Of a stretch of 64,000 nucleotides of DNA, positions 43,024 through 50,703 are shown piece by piece; position 1 is the first letter of the stretch, and every line of letters begins with the position of its first letter. Source of the stretch: Mycolicibacterium iranicum. Its GTDB lineage: Bacteria > Actinomycetota > Actinomycetes > Mycobacteriales > Mycobacteriaceae. The notes under the pieces are model-generated. The model did not search any database and had not been told where the DNA came from. It saw only the letters and a program-made list of their open reading frames with translations. The translations under genes were made by a program, and so were the position numbers. The DNA lies in contig NZ_LWCS01000032.1 in assembly GCF_001650495.1 (NCBI RefSeq), positions 186,001 to 250,000 on the forward strand, given 5' to 3'.

Positions 43024-44486
43024 ATCACGAATCCCGCATGCTGATCGACGGAAAACTCGTCGACTCCGAGACGGGGCGGCAGTTCGACAACATCAATCCC
43101 GCCACCGAAGAGGTGATGGGCGGCACGGCCGACGGAACGCGCGCCGACATGGAACGCGCGGTCGCTGCGGCACGGCACGCATTCGACAACACCGACTGGT
43201 CGCGCAATGGTGCGGCCCGAGCAGCGAGCCTGCGCCAACTGCAAGCCGCGCTGGAAGCAGAGAAGGAGGACCTGCGTCACGAGCTGATCGCCGAGGTCGG
43301 ATGCCCATTGCTGAGCACGTTCGGCCCCCAACTCGACGTTCCGCTCAAAGAAGCGCTGACCTGGCCGGCAGACATGATCGACCAGTTTCCCTGGAAACGT
43401 TCGCTTCCCGACAAAGACGCATTCGGCATGGGCACCATGGCCGCGCGCGAGGTGTGGAAAGAGCCTATCGGTGTCGTCGGTGTCATCGCGCCGTGGAACT
43501 TCCCGTTCGAGATCATCCTCAACAAGATCGGGCCGATCCTGGCCATGGGCAACACGTGTGTCCTCAAGCCCGCTCCGGATACGCCGTGGAACGCCACCCG
43601 GATAGGCCGGATCATCGCGGAGCAGACCGATATACCCCCTGGTGTCATCAATATCGTCACCTCCTCCGATCACCTTGTCGGCGAGGTACTGTCAACCTCT
43701 CCCCTAGTCGACATGGTGGCGTTCACCGGCTCGACGGCAACCGGACGCCGCGTGATGGCGGCCGCAGCCGAGACCGTGAAACCAACCTTCCTTGAGCTAG
43801 GCGGCAAATCGGTCTACCTCGTCCTCGAAGACGACGGCGATATGAAGGCTTCCGTGGCTGGTAGCGCCTTCATCTCGATGCACGCCGGGCAGGGATGTGC
43901 GATGCCGACCCGGCTGCTCGTACCGAACTCTCGGTACGAGGAGGCTGTCGAGATCGTGAAAGTCGCCATGGAGAAGAACAAATACGGCGACCCCACCGAT
44001 GCTTCGGTACTGCAGGGTCCCCAGGTCTCCAAACGACAGCAGGAGCGCGTCATGAGCTACATCGAGAAGGGCAAACAGGAGGGCGCCCGCCTCGTCACCG
44101 GCGGGAGAGTTCCCAGGCATCTTCCGAAGGGCTACTTCGTGGAGCCGACCGTGTTCGCCGACGTCGACAACGGCATGACCATCGCGCAGGAAGAGATCTT
44201 CGGACCGGTGCTCTCCGTCATCGGCTTCGACGACGACGACGACGCAGTCCGCATCGCCAACGATTCCATCTACGGGCTATCGGGCGTGGTGTTCGCCAAC
44301 GACCTGGAACGCGCCAAAAGTGTCGCGAGTCGCATTCGTACCGGCACGCTCGGGATCAACGGTGGACTGTGGTACGGCGCCGATGCCCCGTTCGGCGGCT
44401 ACAAGCAGTCCGGAATCGGTCGTCAGTGTGGTCTTGAGGGCCTGGAGATCTTCACCGAGACCAAGACGGTGGGGTGGCCGGCCTGA
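43017..44486 (+). CDS. Aldehyde dehydrogenase
   Basis: The product is 489 residues from the ATG at 43017 (a GTG at 43020 is also possible); upstream open frame is a shadow of the SDR gene. Catalytic Glu about 260 (FLELGGKS) and Cys about 294 (HAGQGCAMPTRL); cofactor motifs APWNFPFEIILNK and FTGSTATGRRV. It oxidises an aldehyde to the acid. The next gene, an alcohol dehydrogenase, overlaps by 1 bp (TGATG), so an alcohol-to-acid pathway is encoded. Confidence 0.94.
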   Translation: MVNHESRMLIDGKLVDSETGRQFDNINPATEEVMGGTADGTRADMERAVAAARHAFDNTDWSRNGAARAASLRQLQAALEAEKEDLRHELIAEVGCPLLSTFGPQLDVPLKEALTWPADMIDQFPWKRSLPDKDAFGMGTMAAREVWKEPIGVVGVIAPWNFPFEIILNKIGPILAMGNTCVLKPAPDTPWNATRIGRIIAEQTDIPPGVINIVTSSDHLVGEVLSTSPLVDMVAFTGSTATGRRVMAAAAETVKPTFLELGGKSVYLVLEDDGDMKASVAGSAFISMHAGQGCAMPTRLLVPNSRYEEAVEIVKVAMEKNKYGDPTDASVLQGPQVSKRQQERVMSYIEKGKQEGARLVTGGRVPRHLPKGYFVEPTVFADVDNGMTIAQEEIFGPVLSVIGFDDDDDAVRIANDSIYGLSGVVFANDLERAKSVASRIRTGTLGINGGLWYGADAPFGGYKQSGIGRQCGLEGLEIFTETKTVGWPA

Positions 44487-45649
44487 TGAAGTCCCGGGCA
44501 GCGGTGTTACGCGGTGTCGGAATCGACTGGGAAGTAACCGAAGTCGACTTGGATCCGCCACATGCCGGCGAAGTCCTGGTCAAGATGGCCTATGCGGGCA
44601 TCTGTCACTCCGACGAGCACTTCTATACCGGCGACAGCGTGCCGAGCAAGGACATGGAGGACCTGATGCGGGCCTCCGGCGTCCCCGTGCCCGAGTGGTT
44701 TCCCATGCTCGGAGGTCACGAGGGATCCGGGATCGTCGAGAAGGTCGGACCCGAGGTCAAAACGCTCAAACCCGGTGACCACGTTGCCGTCTCGTTCTTC
44801 CCGGCGTGTGGGAACTGTCGCTGGTGCGCGACCGGTCACACCTACCTCTGCGATGTCGGGGCGGACATCTACAGCAAGGCGATGACCACCGACGGCACGC
44901 GGCGGCGCCACCTCGGAAACGAAGACCTGATGGCCATGATGCAGGTAGGGACGTTCTCCGAGTATGTGGTCGCTTCGGAACGTTCACTGGTCAAGATCAA
45001 CGACTGGATCCCGCTGGAAGCGGCATCACTGGTTTCCTGCGGTGTCACGACCGGCTTTGGATCTGGATCGGTAGCAGCTGGGACCGAACCCGGCGACACG
45101 GTCGTTGTGATCGGCGCAGGCGGCATCGGCATGAATGCGGTCCAGGGAGCGAAGGCGTCCGGCGCGAAACATATCGTCGCTGTCGATCCCAATGAGTTCA
45201 AACGTCAAATTGCGCCGACGTTCGGCGCCACCCACACCGCGGCCGATGCAGCGAGCGCCGTGGATCTGGTCAAGGAGATCACCTGGGGTGTGATGGCCGA
45301 TCGCGTGGTGCTCACTCCCGGGGTCGTCCCCACAGACATGGTGTTCGTCGCGATGATGATGCTGCGCAAGGGCGGTACCTGTGTGGTCACCGGGATGGCG
45401 AAGGTCAGCGAGATGATGGTGCCGCTGGTTCTGCCCGACATGGTCAGCTCCTGTAAGACACTCAAAGGAGTGCTCTACGGGGAGATGAATCCACGCGACG
45501 CGATGCCGAAACTCTTGTCGATGTATGAGGCCGGAACCCTCAAGCTCGACGAGTTGATCACTCAGAAGTACAAGCTGGACGACATCAACGAGGCAATGCG
45601 AGATCTTCGGGCAGGCAACAATATCCGCGGAGTCATCGCGTTCGAATAG
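44486..45649 (+). CDS. NDMA-dependent (mycofactocin-associated) zinc alcohol dehydrogenase
   Basis: The product is 387 residues from the ATG at 44486, overlapping the ALDH stop. Catalytic zinc region AGICHSDEHFYTGD and GGHEGSGIVEKVGPEV; structural zinc Cys in CGNCRWCATGHTYLC; nucleotide motif VVIGAGGIGMNAVQGAKASG. The insertion SVPSKDMEDLMRASGVPVPE and the overall form are those of the actinobacterial NDMA-dependent alcohol dehydrogenase group, in which NAD is bound tightly and mycofactocin is the likely electron acceptor. Together with the ALDH it would oxidise a primary alcohol. Confidence 0.9.
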   Translation: MKSRAAVLRGVGIDWEVTEVDLDPPHAGEVLVKMAYAGICHSDEHFYTGDSVPSKDMEDLMRASGVPVPEWFPMLGGHEGSGIVEKVGPEVKTLKPGDHVAVSFFPACGNCRWCATGHTYLCDVGADIYSKAMTTDGTRRRHLGNEDLMAMMQVGTFSEYVVASERSLVKINDWIPLEAASLVSCGVTTGFGSGSVAAGTEPGDTVVVIGAGGIGMNAVQGAKASGAKHIVAVDPNEFKRQIAPTFGATHTAADAASAVDLVKEITWGVMADRVVLTPGVVPTDMVFVAMMMLRKGGTCVVTGMAKVSEMMVPLVLPDMVSSCKTLKGVLYGEMNPRDAMPKLLSMYEAGTLKLDELITQKYKLDDINEAMRDLRAGNNIRGVIAFE

Positions 45650-45676
45650 CGGCTGCGGTCTGACGGCGGGGGGATC

Positions 45677-45915
45677 GTGATACGACTCAGCGGGTGGGAC
45701 GCCTCGATGCACTACTCCGAGACACCAACTGTCCACATGCATACGGTCAAGGTCGCGATCATCGACCTGGAGGGTGTGGACGAAGCAGGCTGGACGTAGC
45801 CGTACTCGGCTCGCCCGACAAGTCTGCCGTGGACACTCCGGTCGCGGACACCAAACTCGCGATCCAGGCGGCGTTGTCGTCAACGCAGAAGCCGACTTCA
45901 CCCGACCAGGTCTGA
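45677..45915 (+). pseudogene. Relic of a wax ester synthase/diacylglycerol acyltransferase (WS/DGAT) gene
   Basis: From a GTG at 45677 the sequence reads RLSGWDASMHYSETPTVHMH, the typical WS/DGAT N-terminus, and stops at a TAG after about 38 codons. A second frame from about 45787 reads LDVAVLGSPDKSAVDTPVAD and resembles a C-terminal WS/DGAT end. The central part with the HHxxxDG active site is missing, so an internal deletion with frame change is likely. Confidence 0.55.
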
Positions 45916-45932
45916 ATGATGAGGTGTCGCCG

Positions 45933-46310
45933 CTAGCAGCGGATGGGCACGCCGAACAAACCCATGCCGCATTCGAATGCTGCATCCGGCGGCATGTTCG
46001 GGCCGTCCCAGACGTTGCCGTTGGGTTCGACTGTCCAGCCCGTCGGCTGATAGGTGACCGGGTCTATGCCGGACGGAACCCTGACTCCGACGTTGCCCAT
46101 CCCGCCCTTGGTGTACTGCCAGGTGTGGCACACGTTCATGTCCCACACATAGTTGGCCCCGGGCCCCGACGGCGGGTACATCGACTGTCCGGGGCACCAT
46201 GTGTGCGGCTCGGACGGCAGCGCCTGCGCGGTACCGGCCGCGAGGCCCCAGCTCGCAGTCGTCAGGCCGGCGGTCATCATCGTCGCGGCGACCACTCTTT
46301 TCACGCCCAT
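45933..46310 (-). CDS. Small exported protein of unknown function
   Basis: The product is 125 residues from the ATG at 46310 with AAAGGAAG upstream. A Sec signal peptide (VKRVVAATMMTAGLTTASWG, cleavage probably after AQA near residue 30) precedes a mature domain of about 95 residues with four Cys (WCPGQSMYPP, NVCHTWQYTKGG, FECGMGLFGVPIRC) that could form two disulphides. Proline, Gly and Trp content is high. This type of short secreted protein is common in mycobacteria; no function known. Confidence 0.8.
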   Translation of the reverse strand: MGVKRVVAATMMTAGLTTASWGLAAGTAQALPSEPHTWCPGQSMYPPSGPGANYVWDMNVCHTWQYTKGGMGNVGVRVPSGIDPVTYQPTGWTVEPNGNVWDGPNMPPDAAFECGMGLFGVPIRC

Positions 46311-46458
46311 ACGTACTTCCTTTCAACGGGTACGCCGCATCCCTTACGGCGTCATCGAACGGAAGTACACCTCGACTGTTGCACTACCGATCCCAAGTTT
46401 GGAAATGGTAGCGAGGCGTCGCTATTTGCGCCCTGGGTTCCACTGAGGCGAGGCCCGG

Positions 46459-46740
46459 CTAAGAACCTTCGGCGGGGCAGCTGACCGAGATCGTCGCTGT
46501 CGGCTTCGCGGACTCGTCCACCCCGGTCACCGTGCACAGCGCCAACGGTACGTCGGCAGGCTCCCCTTGATCCCAGTGCACCTGAACGTCGAATCCCTCG
46601 CCGGCGAGTGTATAGATCTCGCCGATCGGCGTCCCCGCCATGCCTTCTGGCGGCGCGGCTTGAGCAAGGGGGGCAAACGCCATGACTGCGCTTCCCCCCG
46701 CCAAGGACAGAGCAGTCAGAATCCTTCGGTTGCGCGCCAT
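46459..46740 (-). CDS. Small exported protein of unknown function
   Basis: The product is 93 residues from the ATG at 46740, chosen because GAAAGG lies six bases upstream; the frame is open to 46803. A Sec signal peptide (RRILTALSLAGGSAVMAFAP, cleavage near AQA) is followed by a mature domain of about 65 residues with two Cys (ALCTVTGVDE, VSCPAEGS) likely forming a disulphide. Separated by 148 bp from the exported protein at 45933, in the same orientation. Confidence 0.75.
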   Translation of the reverse strand: MARNRRILTALSLAGGSAVMAFAPLAQAAPPEGMAGTPIGEIYTLAGEGFDVQVHWDQGEPADVPLALCTVTGVDESAKPTATISVSCPAEGS

Positions 46741-46896
46741 GTCCATCCTTTCGCCAGCCGTATCGGGACCATGCCTCGACCGAAGCCAACAACTGTGGGC
46801 CAACAGTAACCTCGTCCCCGGCGGCGGCGCCCGCGCAAGTCGCTGTGAGTTGGCTGTATCGTTGCTGGCTGAAAGCTGCGGCGGCAGCCGAATTGC

Positions 46897-48894
46897 TCAG
46901 GCCTGACTGCGATTCCATTCGATCCACCCCACACCGGCACGCCCGTCGGCGGTGGTGACGCTCCCCCATGCTCGCGGGAAACGGCTGAGCCGGCCGTCGG
47001 GAGAGGTCAGCAACACCGGCGCATGGCCTTGGATGTCGATGCTCGCGGTGACATCCGCAGGCGCATAGTGCAGTTCGGCGGATACCGGCAACCCGTCGCC
47101 GTCGAAGGCGGTCTGCGCGGTCACTGCGGAAAGTTCGATCAACGGTTCACCGGCCCGTTGGATGTAGCCGGCTGACAGCGGTGACATACCGGGAATCTTG
47201 ATCTCGACCCCGTGGATGTGGGTGCCGTCGTCGAGGTGGAAGGCGCTCCACACCCAGTCCATACTCCACCAGTCCCGCGACGCCCACGAGTGGTCACGCT
47301 GCCCCTTGACCTCGGCAAACTGGAAGGTGCGTCCGTCGGCACTCACGGTTCCCGTGACCGAGCAGGGAATTTCGTAACGCGGCGAGACGCGGTACTGGTA
47401 GGGCTGCCCGACGCTGGTCCACGTCAGGTCCACGACGAGTTCGACCGCTCGGCCCGACTCATTCCTGAGCAGTGCAGCAGGGTCGTCGTGGGCCTGGCCG
47501 CGCCCGCGCAGCGATACTCGGTAAGTCCGCAGTGGCTCGGTCACGTCCTGATCGAGCTCAATGTTGTCGGCACGGACCCGGGTGTGGTCGTCGGGCAGCG
47601 GAGCTGTGAAGTCGAGGACGGCGGTCGTCGGCAGGCCGGGTCCGCACAAGAGTCCGTTGATCCAGGCGTGCCCCTGGTTGGGGATCAGGCCGAGCCTGAT
47701 CCAGCCGCCGACACCCTGCGCCGGATCAACGAAATCGAAATACCAACTCTCACTCCACAGCGGCTCGTCGGTGGCTTCGTGGCGGTCTTCGTCATCAGTG
47801 TTGGGCTGCAACGGTTCGGGGGCGGAGGCGGCGGGCAGAATGGCGAGCGCATCGGTGTCGAGCACATGTTGGCAGTGCCGGGAGATCATCGCCATGAACA
47901 TCTCGTCGCCACGGTCGGTGCGGGCGACGAGCATCGGCGACACGATCGCCATGAGCACACCGAAGAAACTCTGGTGACGAACTCCGTCGCGAACCTCGTC
48001 GAGCGTGACACAGGAGTCGGGCCCCAGCGCTTCGTGGTACGCGGCGAGTAATGCGTCGTAGTGCTCGCGACGCTGCGCGACCGGCAATGAGCCGCCGAGG
48101 AAGTAGGCGACGTCGGTGAACGCCGGACCCCATGTGACGGTCTGCCAGTCCACGACGGTCAACGGGCGATCGGCACCCTCTCGGCCGAAAAGCATGTTGT
48201 CGAGCCTGAAGTCGCCGTGGATCAGGCCGCGCGGTCGCCCGGCCTCGTTCTCGGCGGCCATGTACGCATCGAAGGATTCGACGAGACGCTCGCAGACGTG
48301 CCGATGTTCAGGAGCGATTTGATCGCGATATCGCTCGATGTAGCCGGCGTACAAGGCGGTGATCAGCCCCTGGTTCACCGGAGAGTCCCGGTCGAGTGAC
48401 GACGCGTTCCCCGGCGCCCGCTCCCCCAGCAGCGGCCCGTGCACGAGGCCTAGCTGACGCATCACCAACATGGCCTCTTCCGCTGTTGCGCCGCGGATTT
48501 CGTCACCGACGGTGGCAGGCGCCGCATCGGCAAGCAGGAGGTCGAAGGCACCCGTGTCGGCATCGTAGGCGCTGTGATAGCAGGGGGCGACAGGCCCATC
48601 CAGACCCGGCGCGATGTCGGCGTAGAAGCGCACCTCTCGCTCGTAGAGACCCATCGCCCGACCGGTCTGTCGGCTGTTCGGATCGGCCGCGGCGACCTTC
48701 AGCACGACCGACGTGGGGCCGGCGTCGCCGTCGGCATAGCGCGGCGTGATGCGGTAGCACTCACTCATCTGACCCGTCCCGATGCGGTCGACGGTGAAAT
48801 CCGCGACAGCCCCTTCGCCGATCACCTCGGTCAGCCAATCGGCGGTGAGATCGGTCGGACGTTCAATCAACCGTGGACGCGTCGTCGGGCACAC
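46897..48894 (-). CDS. Phosphotransferase (APH/kinase-like) fused to a beta-rich C-terminal domain
   Basis: The product is about 665 residues. The N-terminal half (about 1-350) is an aminoglycoside-phosphotransferase/ecdysteroid-kinase-like domain: LIHGDFRLDNMLFGREG is the catalytic loop and TVVDWQTVTWGP the metal-binding DxD-like motif. The C-terminal half (about 380-665) is beta-rich and Trp-rich (GQRDHSWASRDWWSMDWVWS) without a known catalytic motif, perhaps lipocalin-like. The start is uncertain: a GTG at 48894 or the GTG at 48927. The fusion suggests phosphorylation of a hydrophobic ligand bound by the second domain. Confidence 0.75.
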   Translation of the reverse strand: MCPTTRPRLIERPTDLTADWLTEVIGEGAVADFTVDRIGTGQMSECYRITPRYADGDAGPTSVVLKVAAADPNSRQTGRAMGLYEREVRFYADIAPGLDGPVAPCYHSAYDADTGAFDLLLADAAPATVGDEIRGATAEEAMLVMRQLGLVHGPLLGERAPGNASSLDRDSPVNQGLITALYAGYIERYRDQIAPEHRHVCERLVESFDAYMAAENEAGRPRGLIHGDFRLDNMLFGREGADRPLTVVDWQTVTWGPAFTDVAYFLGGSLPVAQRREHYDALLAAYHEALGPDSCVTLDEVRDGVRHQSFFGVLMAIVSPMLVARTDRGDEMFMAMISRHCQHVLDTDALAILPAASAPEPLQPNTDDEDRHEATDEPLWSESWYFDFVDPAQGVGGWIRLGLIPNQGHAWINGLLCGPGLPTTAVLDFTAPLPDDHTRVRADNIELDQDVTEPLRTYRVSLRGRGQAHDDPAALLRNESGRAVELVVDLTWTSVGQPYQYRVSPRYEIPCSVTGTVSADGRTFQFAEVKGQRDHSWASRDWWSMDWVWSAFHLDDGTHIHGVEIKIPGMSPLSAGYIQRAGEPLIELSAVTAQTAFDGDGLPVSAELHYAPADVTASIDIQGHAPVLLTSPDGRLSRFPRAWGSVTTADGRAGVGWIEWNRSQA

Positions 48895-49032
48895 GTGGCC
48901 AAGGTATAGCAGCGCGCCGCGGCGCACAGTCGCATCGGCGGAATTACTTGACGGCCGTCAACTCACACCGGCCCGGGGTGTCGGCACAGCCTGCTGCGGG
49001 TAGCCTGCGTCTCGGCGTCGAGCGGAGGACAG

Positions 49033-50022
49033 ATGAAAGTACTGATTACCGGCGGTACAGGTTTTGTCGGCGCGTGGACGGCGAAGGCAACACAGGATGC
49101 CGGTCATGACGTCCGGTTTCTGGTGCGCAACCCCGACCGGCTCAAGACCAGCGCTGCCGAGATCGGCGCCGACATCAGCGACCACGTGGTGGGCGACATC
49201 GCCGACGGCGACACGACCCGTGCCGCGCTCGATGGCTGCGACGCCGTCATCCATTGTGCAGCAATGGTTTCCACTGATCCGAACCGAGCCGACGAGATGT
49301 TGCACACCAACCTCGAAGGCGCCCGCAACATCCTCGGCGGTGCCGTGCACGCGGGCATCGACCCCATCGTGCACGTCTCGAGCTTCACAGCGTTGTTCCG
49401 TCCAGACCTCGACGTTCTGCACGCCGACCTGCCGGTGGTGGGCGGCAGCGACGGATACGGCAGGTCGAAGGCGGCCGTCGAGGCGTACGCGCGCGGCCTT
49501 CAGGACGGCGGTGCACCCGTCAACATCACCTACCCGGGCATGGTGCTGGGGCCGCCCGCCGGCGACCAGTTCGGCGAGGCCGCCGAGGGTGTCGAGGCGG
49601 CGGTGAAGATGCGCAGTGTTCCCGGCCGCAGCGCGGCGTGGATCGTCATCGATGTCCGCGACCTGGCAGCGCTTCACGTCGCTCTGCTCGAGCCTGGTCG
49701 CGGGCCACGTCGCTACATGGCCGGAGGCCGACGCGTCCCGGTATCGGAGTTGGCCTCGATGATCGGTAACGCGGCCGGACAGACAGTGGTCGCCCTACCG
49801 GTGCCTGACGTTGCGCTGCGCAGCGCAGGCCGACTGCTCGACGTCGTCGGTCCTTACCTGCCGTTCGAGACGCCGATCAACTCGGCGGCGATGCAGTACT
49901 ACACGCAGATGCCCGCCTCTGACGATGCGCCTAGCCGGCGCGACTTCGGACTCACTCAGCGCGATCCCGCGGAGACGATCGCCGATACGCTTGAGGGCCT
50001 GCGTCACGTCGGGCGGCTCTAG
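49033..50022 (+). CDS. NAD-dependent epimerase/dehydratase (extended SDR)
   Basis: The product is 329 residues from an ATG with GGAGG four bases upstream. Motifs: KVLITGGTGFVGAWTAKATQ at the N-terminus, HVSSFTALFRP for the catalytic Ser/Thr, and DGYGRSKAAVEAYARG for Tyr/Lys. The 3-beta-HSD/flavonoid-reductase-like layout suggests oxidation or reduction of a sterol-like or sugar substrate. It converges on the TetR gene at 50019 with a 4-bp overlap. Confidence 0.9.
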   Translation: MKVLITGGTGFVGAWTAKATQDAGHDVRFLVRNPDRLKTSAAEIGADISDHVVGDIADGDTTRAALDGCDAVIHCAAMVSTDPNRADEMLHTNLEGARNILGGAVHAGIDPIVHVSSFTALFRPDLDVLHADLPVVGGSDGYGRSKAAVEAYARGLQDGGAPVNITYPGMVLGPPAGDQFGEAAEGVEAAVKMRSVPGRSAAWIVIDVRDLAALHVALLEPGRGPRRYMAGGRRVPVSELASMIGNAAGQTVVALPVPDVALRSAGRLLDVVGPYLPFETPINSAAMQYYTQMPASDDAPSRRDFGLTQRDPAETIADTLEGLRHVGRL

Positions 50023-50621
50023 GAGCCGGTGAGAACACCGCGCAGCACGAGATCGGATAGCTGACGCGCGGCAGCTTCGACGTCGGCCACCTTCCGGACG
50101 CACACCGCGTACCAGGCTGCACCGGCGACGACATCCATGACGGTGTCGGCATCCACCGATGGGCGTACGGTCCCGTCCTCGACCCCCTCGGCGAGTTGGT
50201 CGGCCAGCCGGCGCCGCGCGGCCGCCTCGAGCCGGTCGTTGATCAGCTTGCGCATGGCGGGCTCCAGTCGCAGGTCGTGCAGGAGGCCCGGAACTGCTTC
50301 GCGGACAACGGGATCGCCGTACATGACCAACGCCCCGTGACACAGCCGGGTGATCTCGGCGGTGATGTCGTCCTCACACGGCGACGGCCCGAGATCGGGG
50401 AACGCGGCCTCGTGGACAAGGTGGGCCTTCGAACGCCAGCGCCGGTAGATGGCCGGCCGACTCACCTTCGCAGTTGCGGCGATCAGGTCGATGGAGGTGG
50501 CGGAGTACCCGCGGGTGACCAGGAGCTTGCGGGTGGCTTCGAGAACGGCGTCGTTGATCGCCGGATCGCGACGCGATCCGTGGTGCCGGCGGGCCGGCGG
50601 CGCCTGGCCTGCATTGTTCAC
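50019..50621 (-). CDS. TetR family transcriptional regulator
   Basis: The product is 200 residues. The helix-turn-helix is at about 20-65 (NDAVLEATRKLLVTRGYSAT, then DLIAATAKVSRPAIYRRWRS). The C-terminal ligand domain is of TetR_C type (LVHEAAFPDLGPSPCEDDIT). It is divergent from the molybdopterin oxidoreductase at 50704 and has a palindrome in the shared 82-bp promoter, so it likely controls that gene. Confidence 0.92.
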   Translation of the reverse strand: MNNAGQAPPARRHHGSRRDPAINDAVLEATRKLLVTRGYSATSIDLIAATAKVSRPAIYRRWRSKAHLVHEAAFPDLGPSPCEDDITAEITRLCHGALVMYGDPVVREAVPGLLHDLRLEPAMRKLINDRLEAAARRRLADQLAEGVEDGTVRPSVDADTVMDVVAGAAWYAVCVRKVADVEAAARQLSDLVLRGVLTGS

Positions 50622-50669
50622 CGATGCCGTTCCCTTCCGCGCCGACCGTCGTTACAGTGTGGCATAGCA

Positions 50670-50681
50670 TTGTCGATACAA
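50670..50681. promoter_or_regulatory. Palindrome TTGT-CGAT-ACAA, putative TetR operator
   Basis: A fully symmetric 12-mer (CGAT is only partly symmetric) lies in the divergent promoter between the TetR gene and the oxidoreductase, 22 bp before the latter's ATG. A wider pair GTTACA (50651) and TGTAAC (50684) frames it, though not concentrically. Confidence 0.45.
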
Positions 50682-50703
50682 CGTGTAACCACAAGGTGGG
50701 CGG

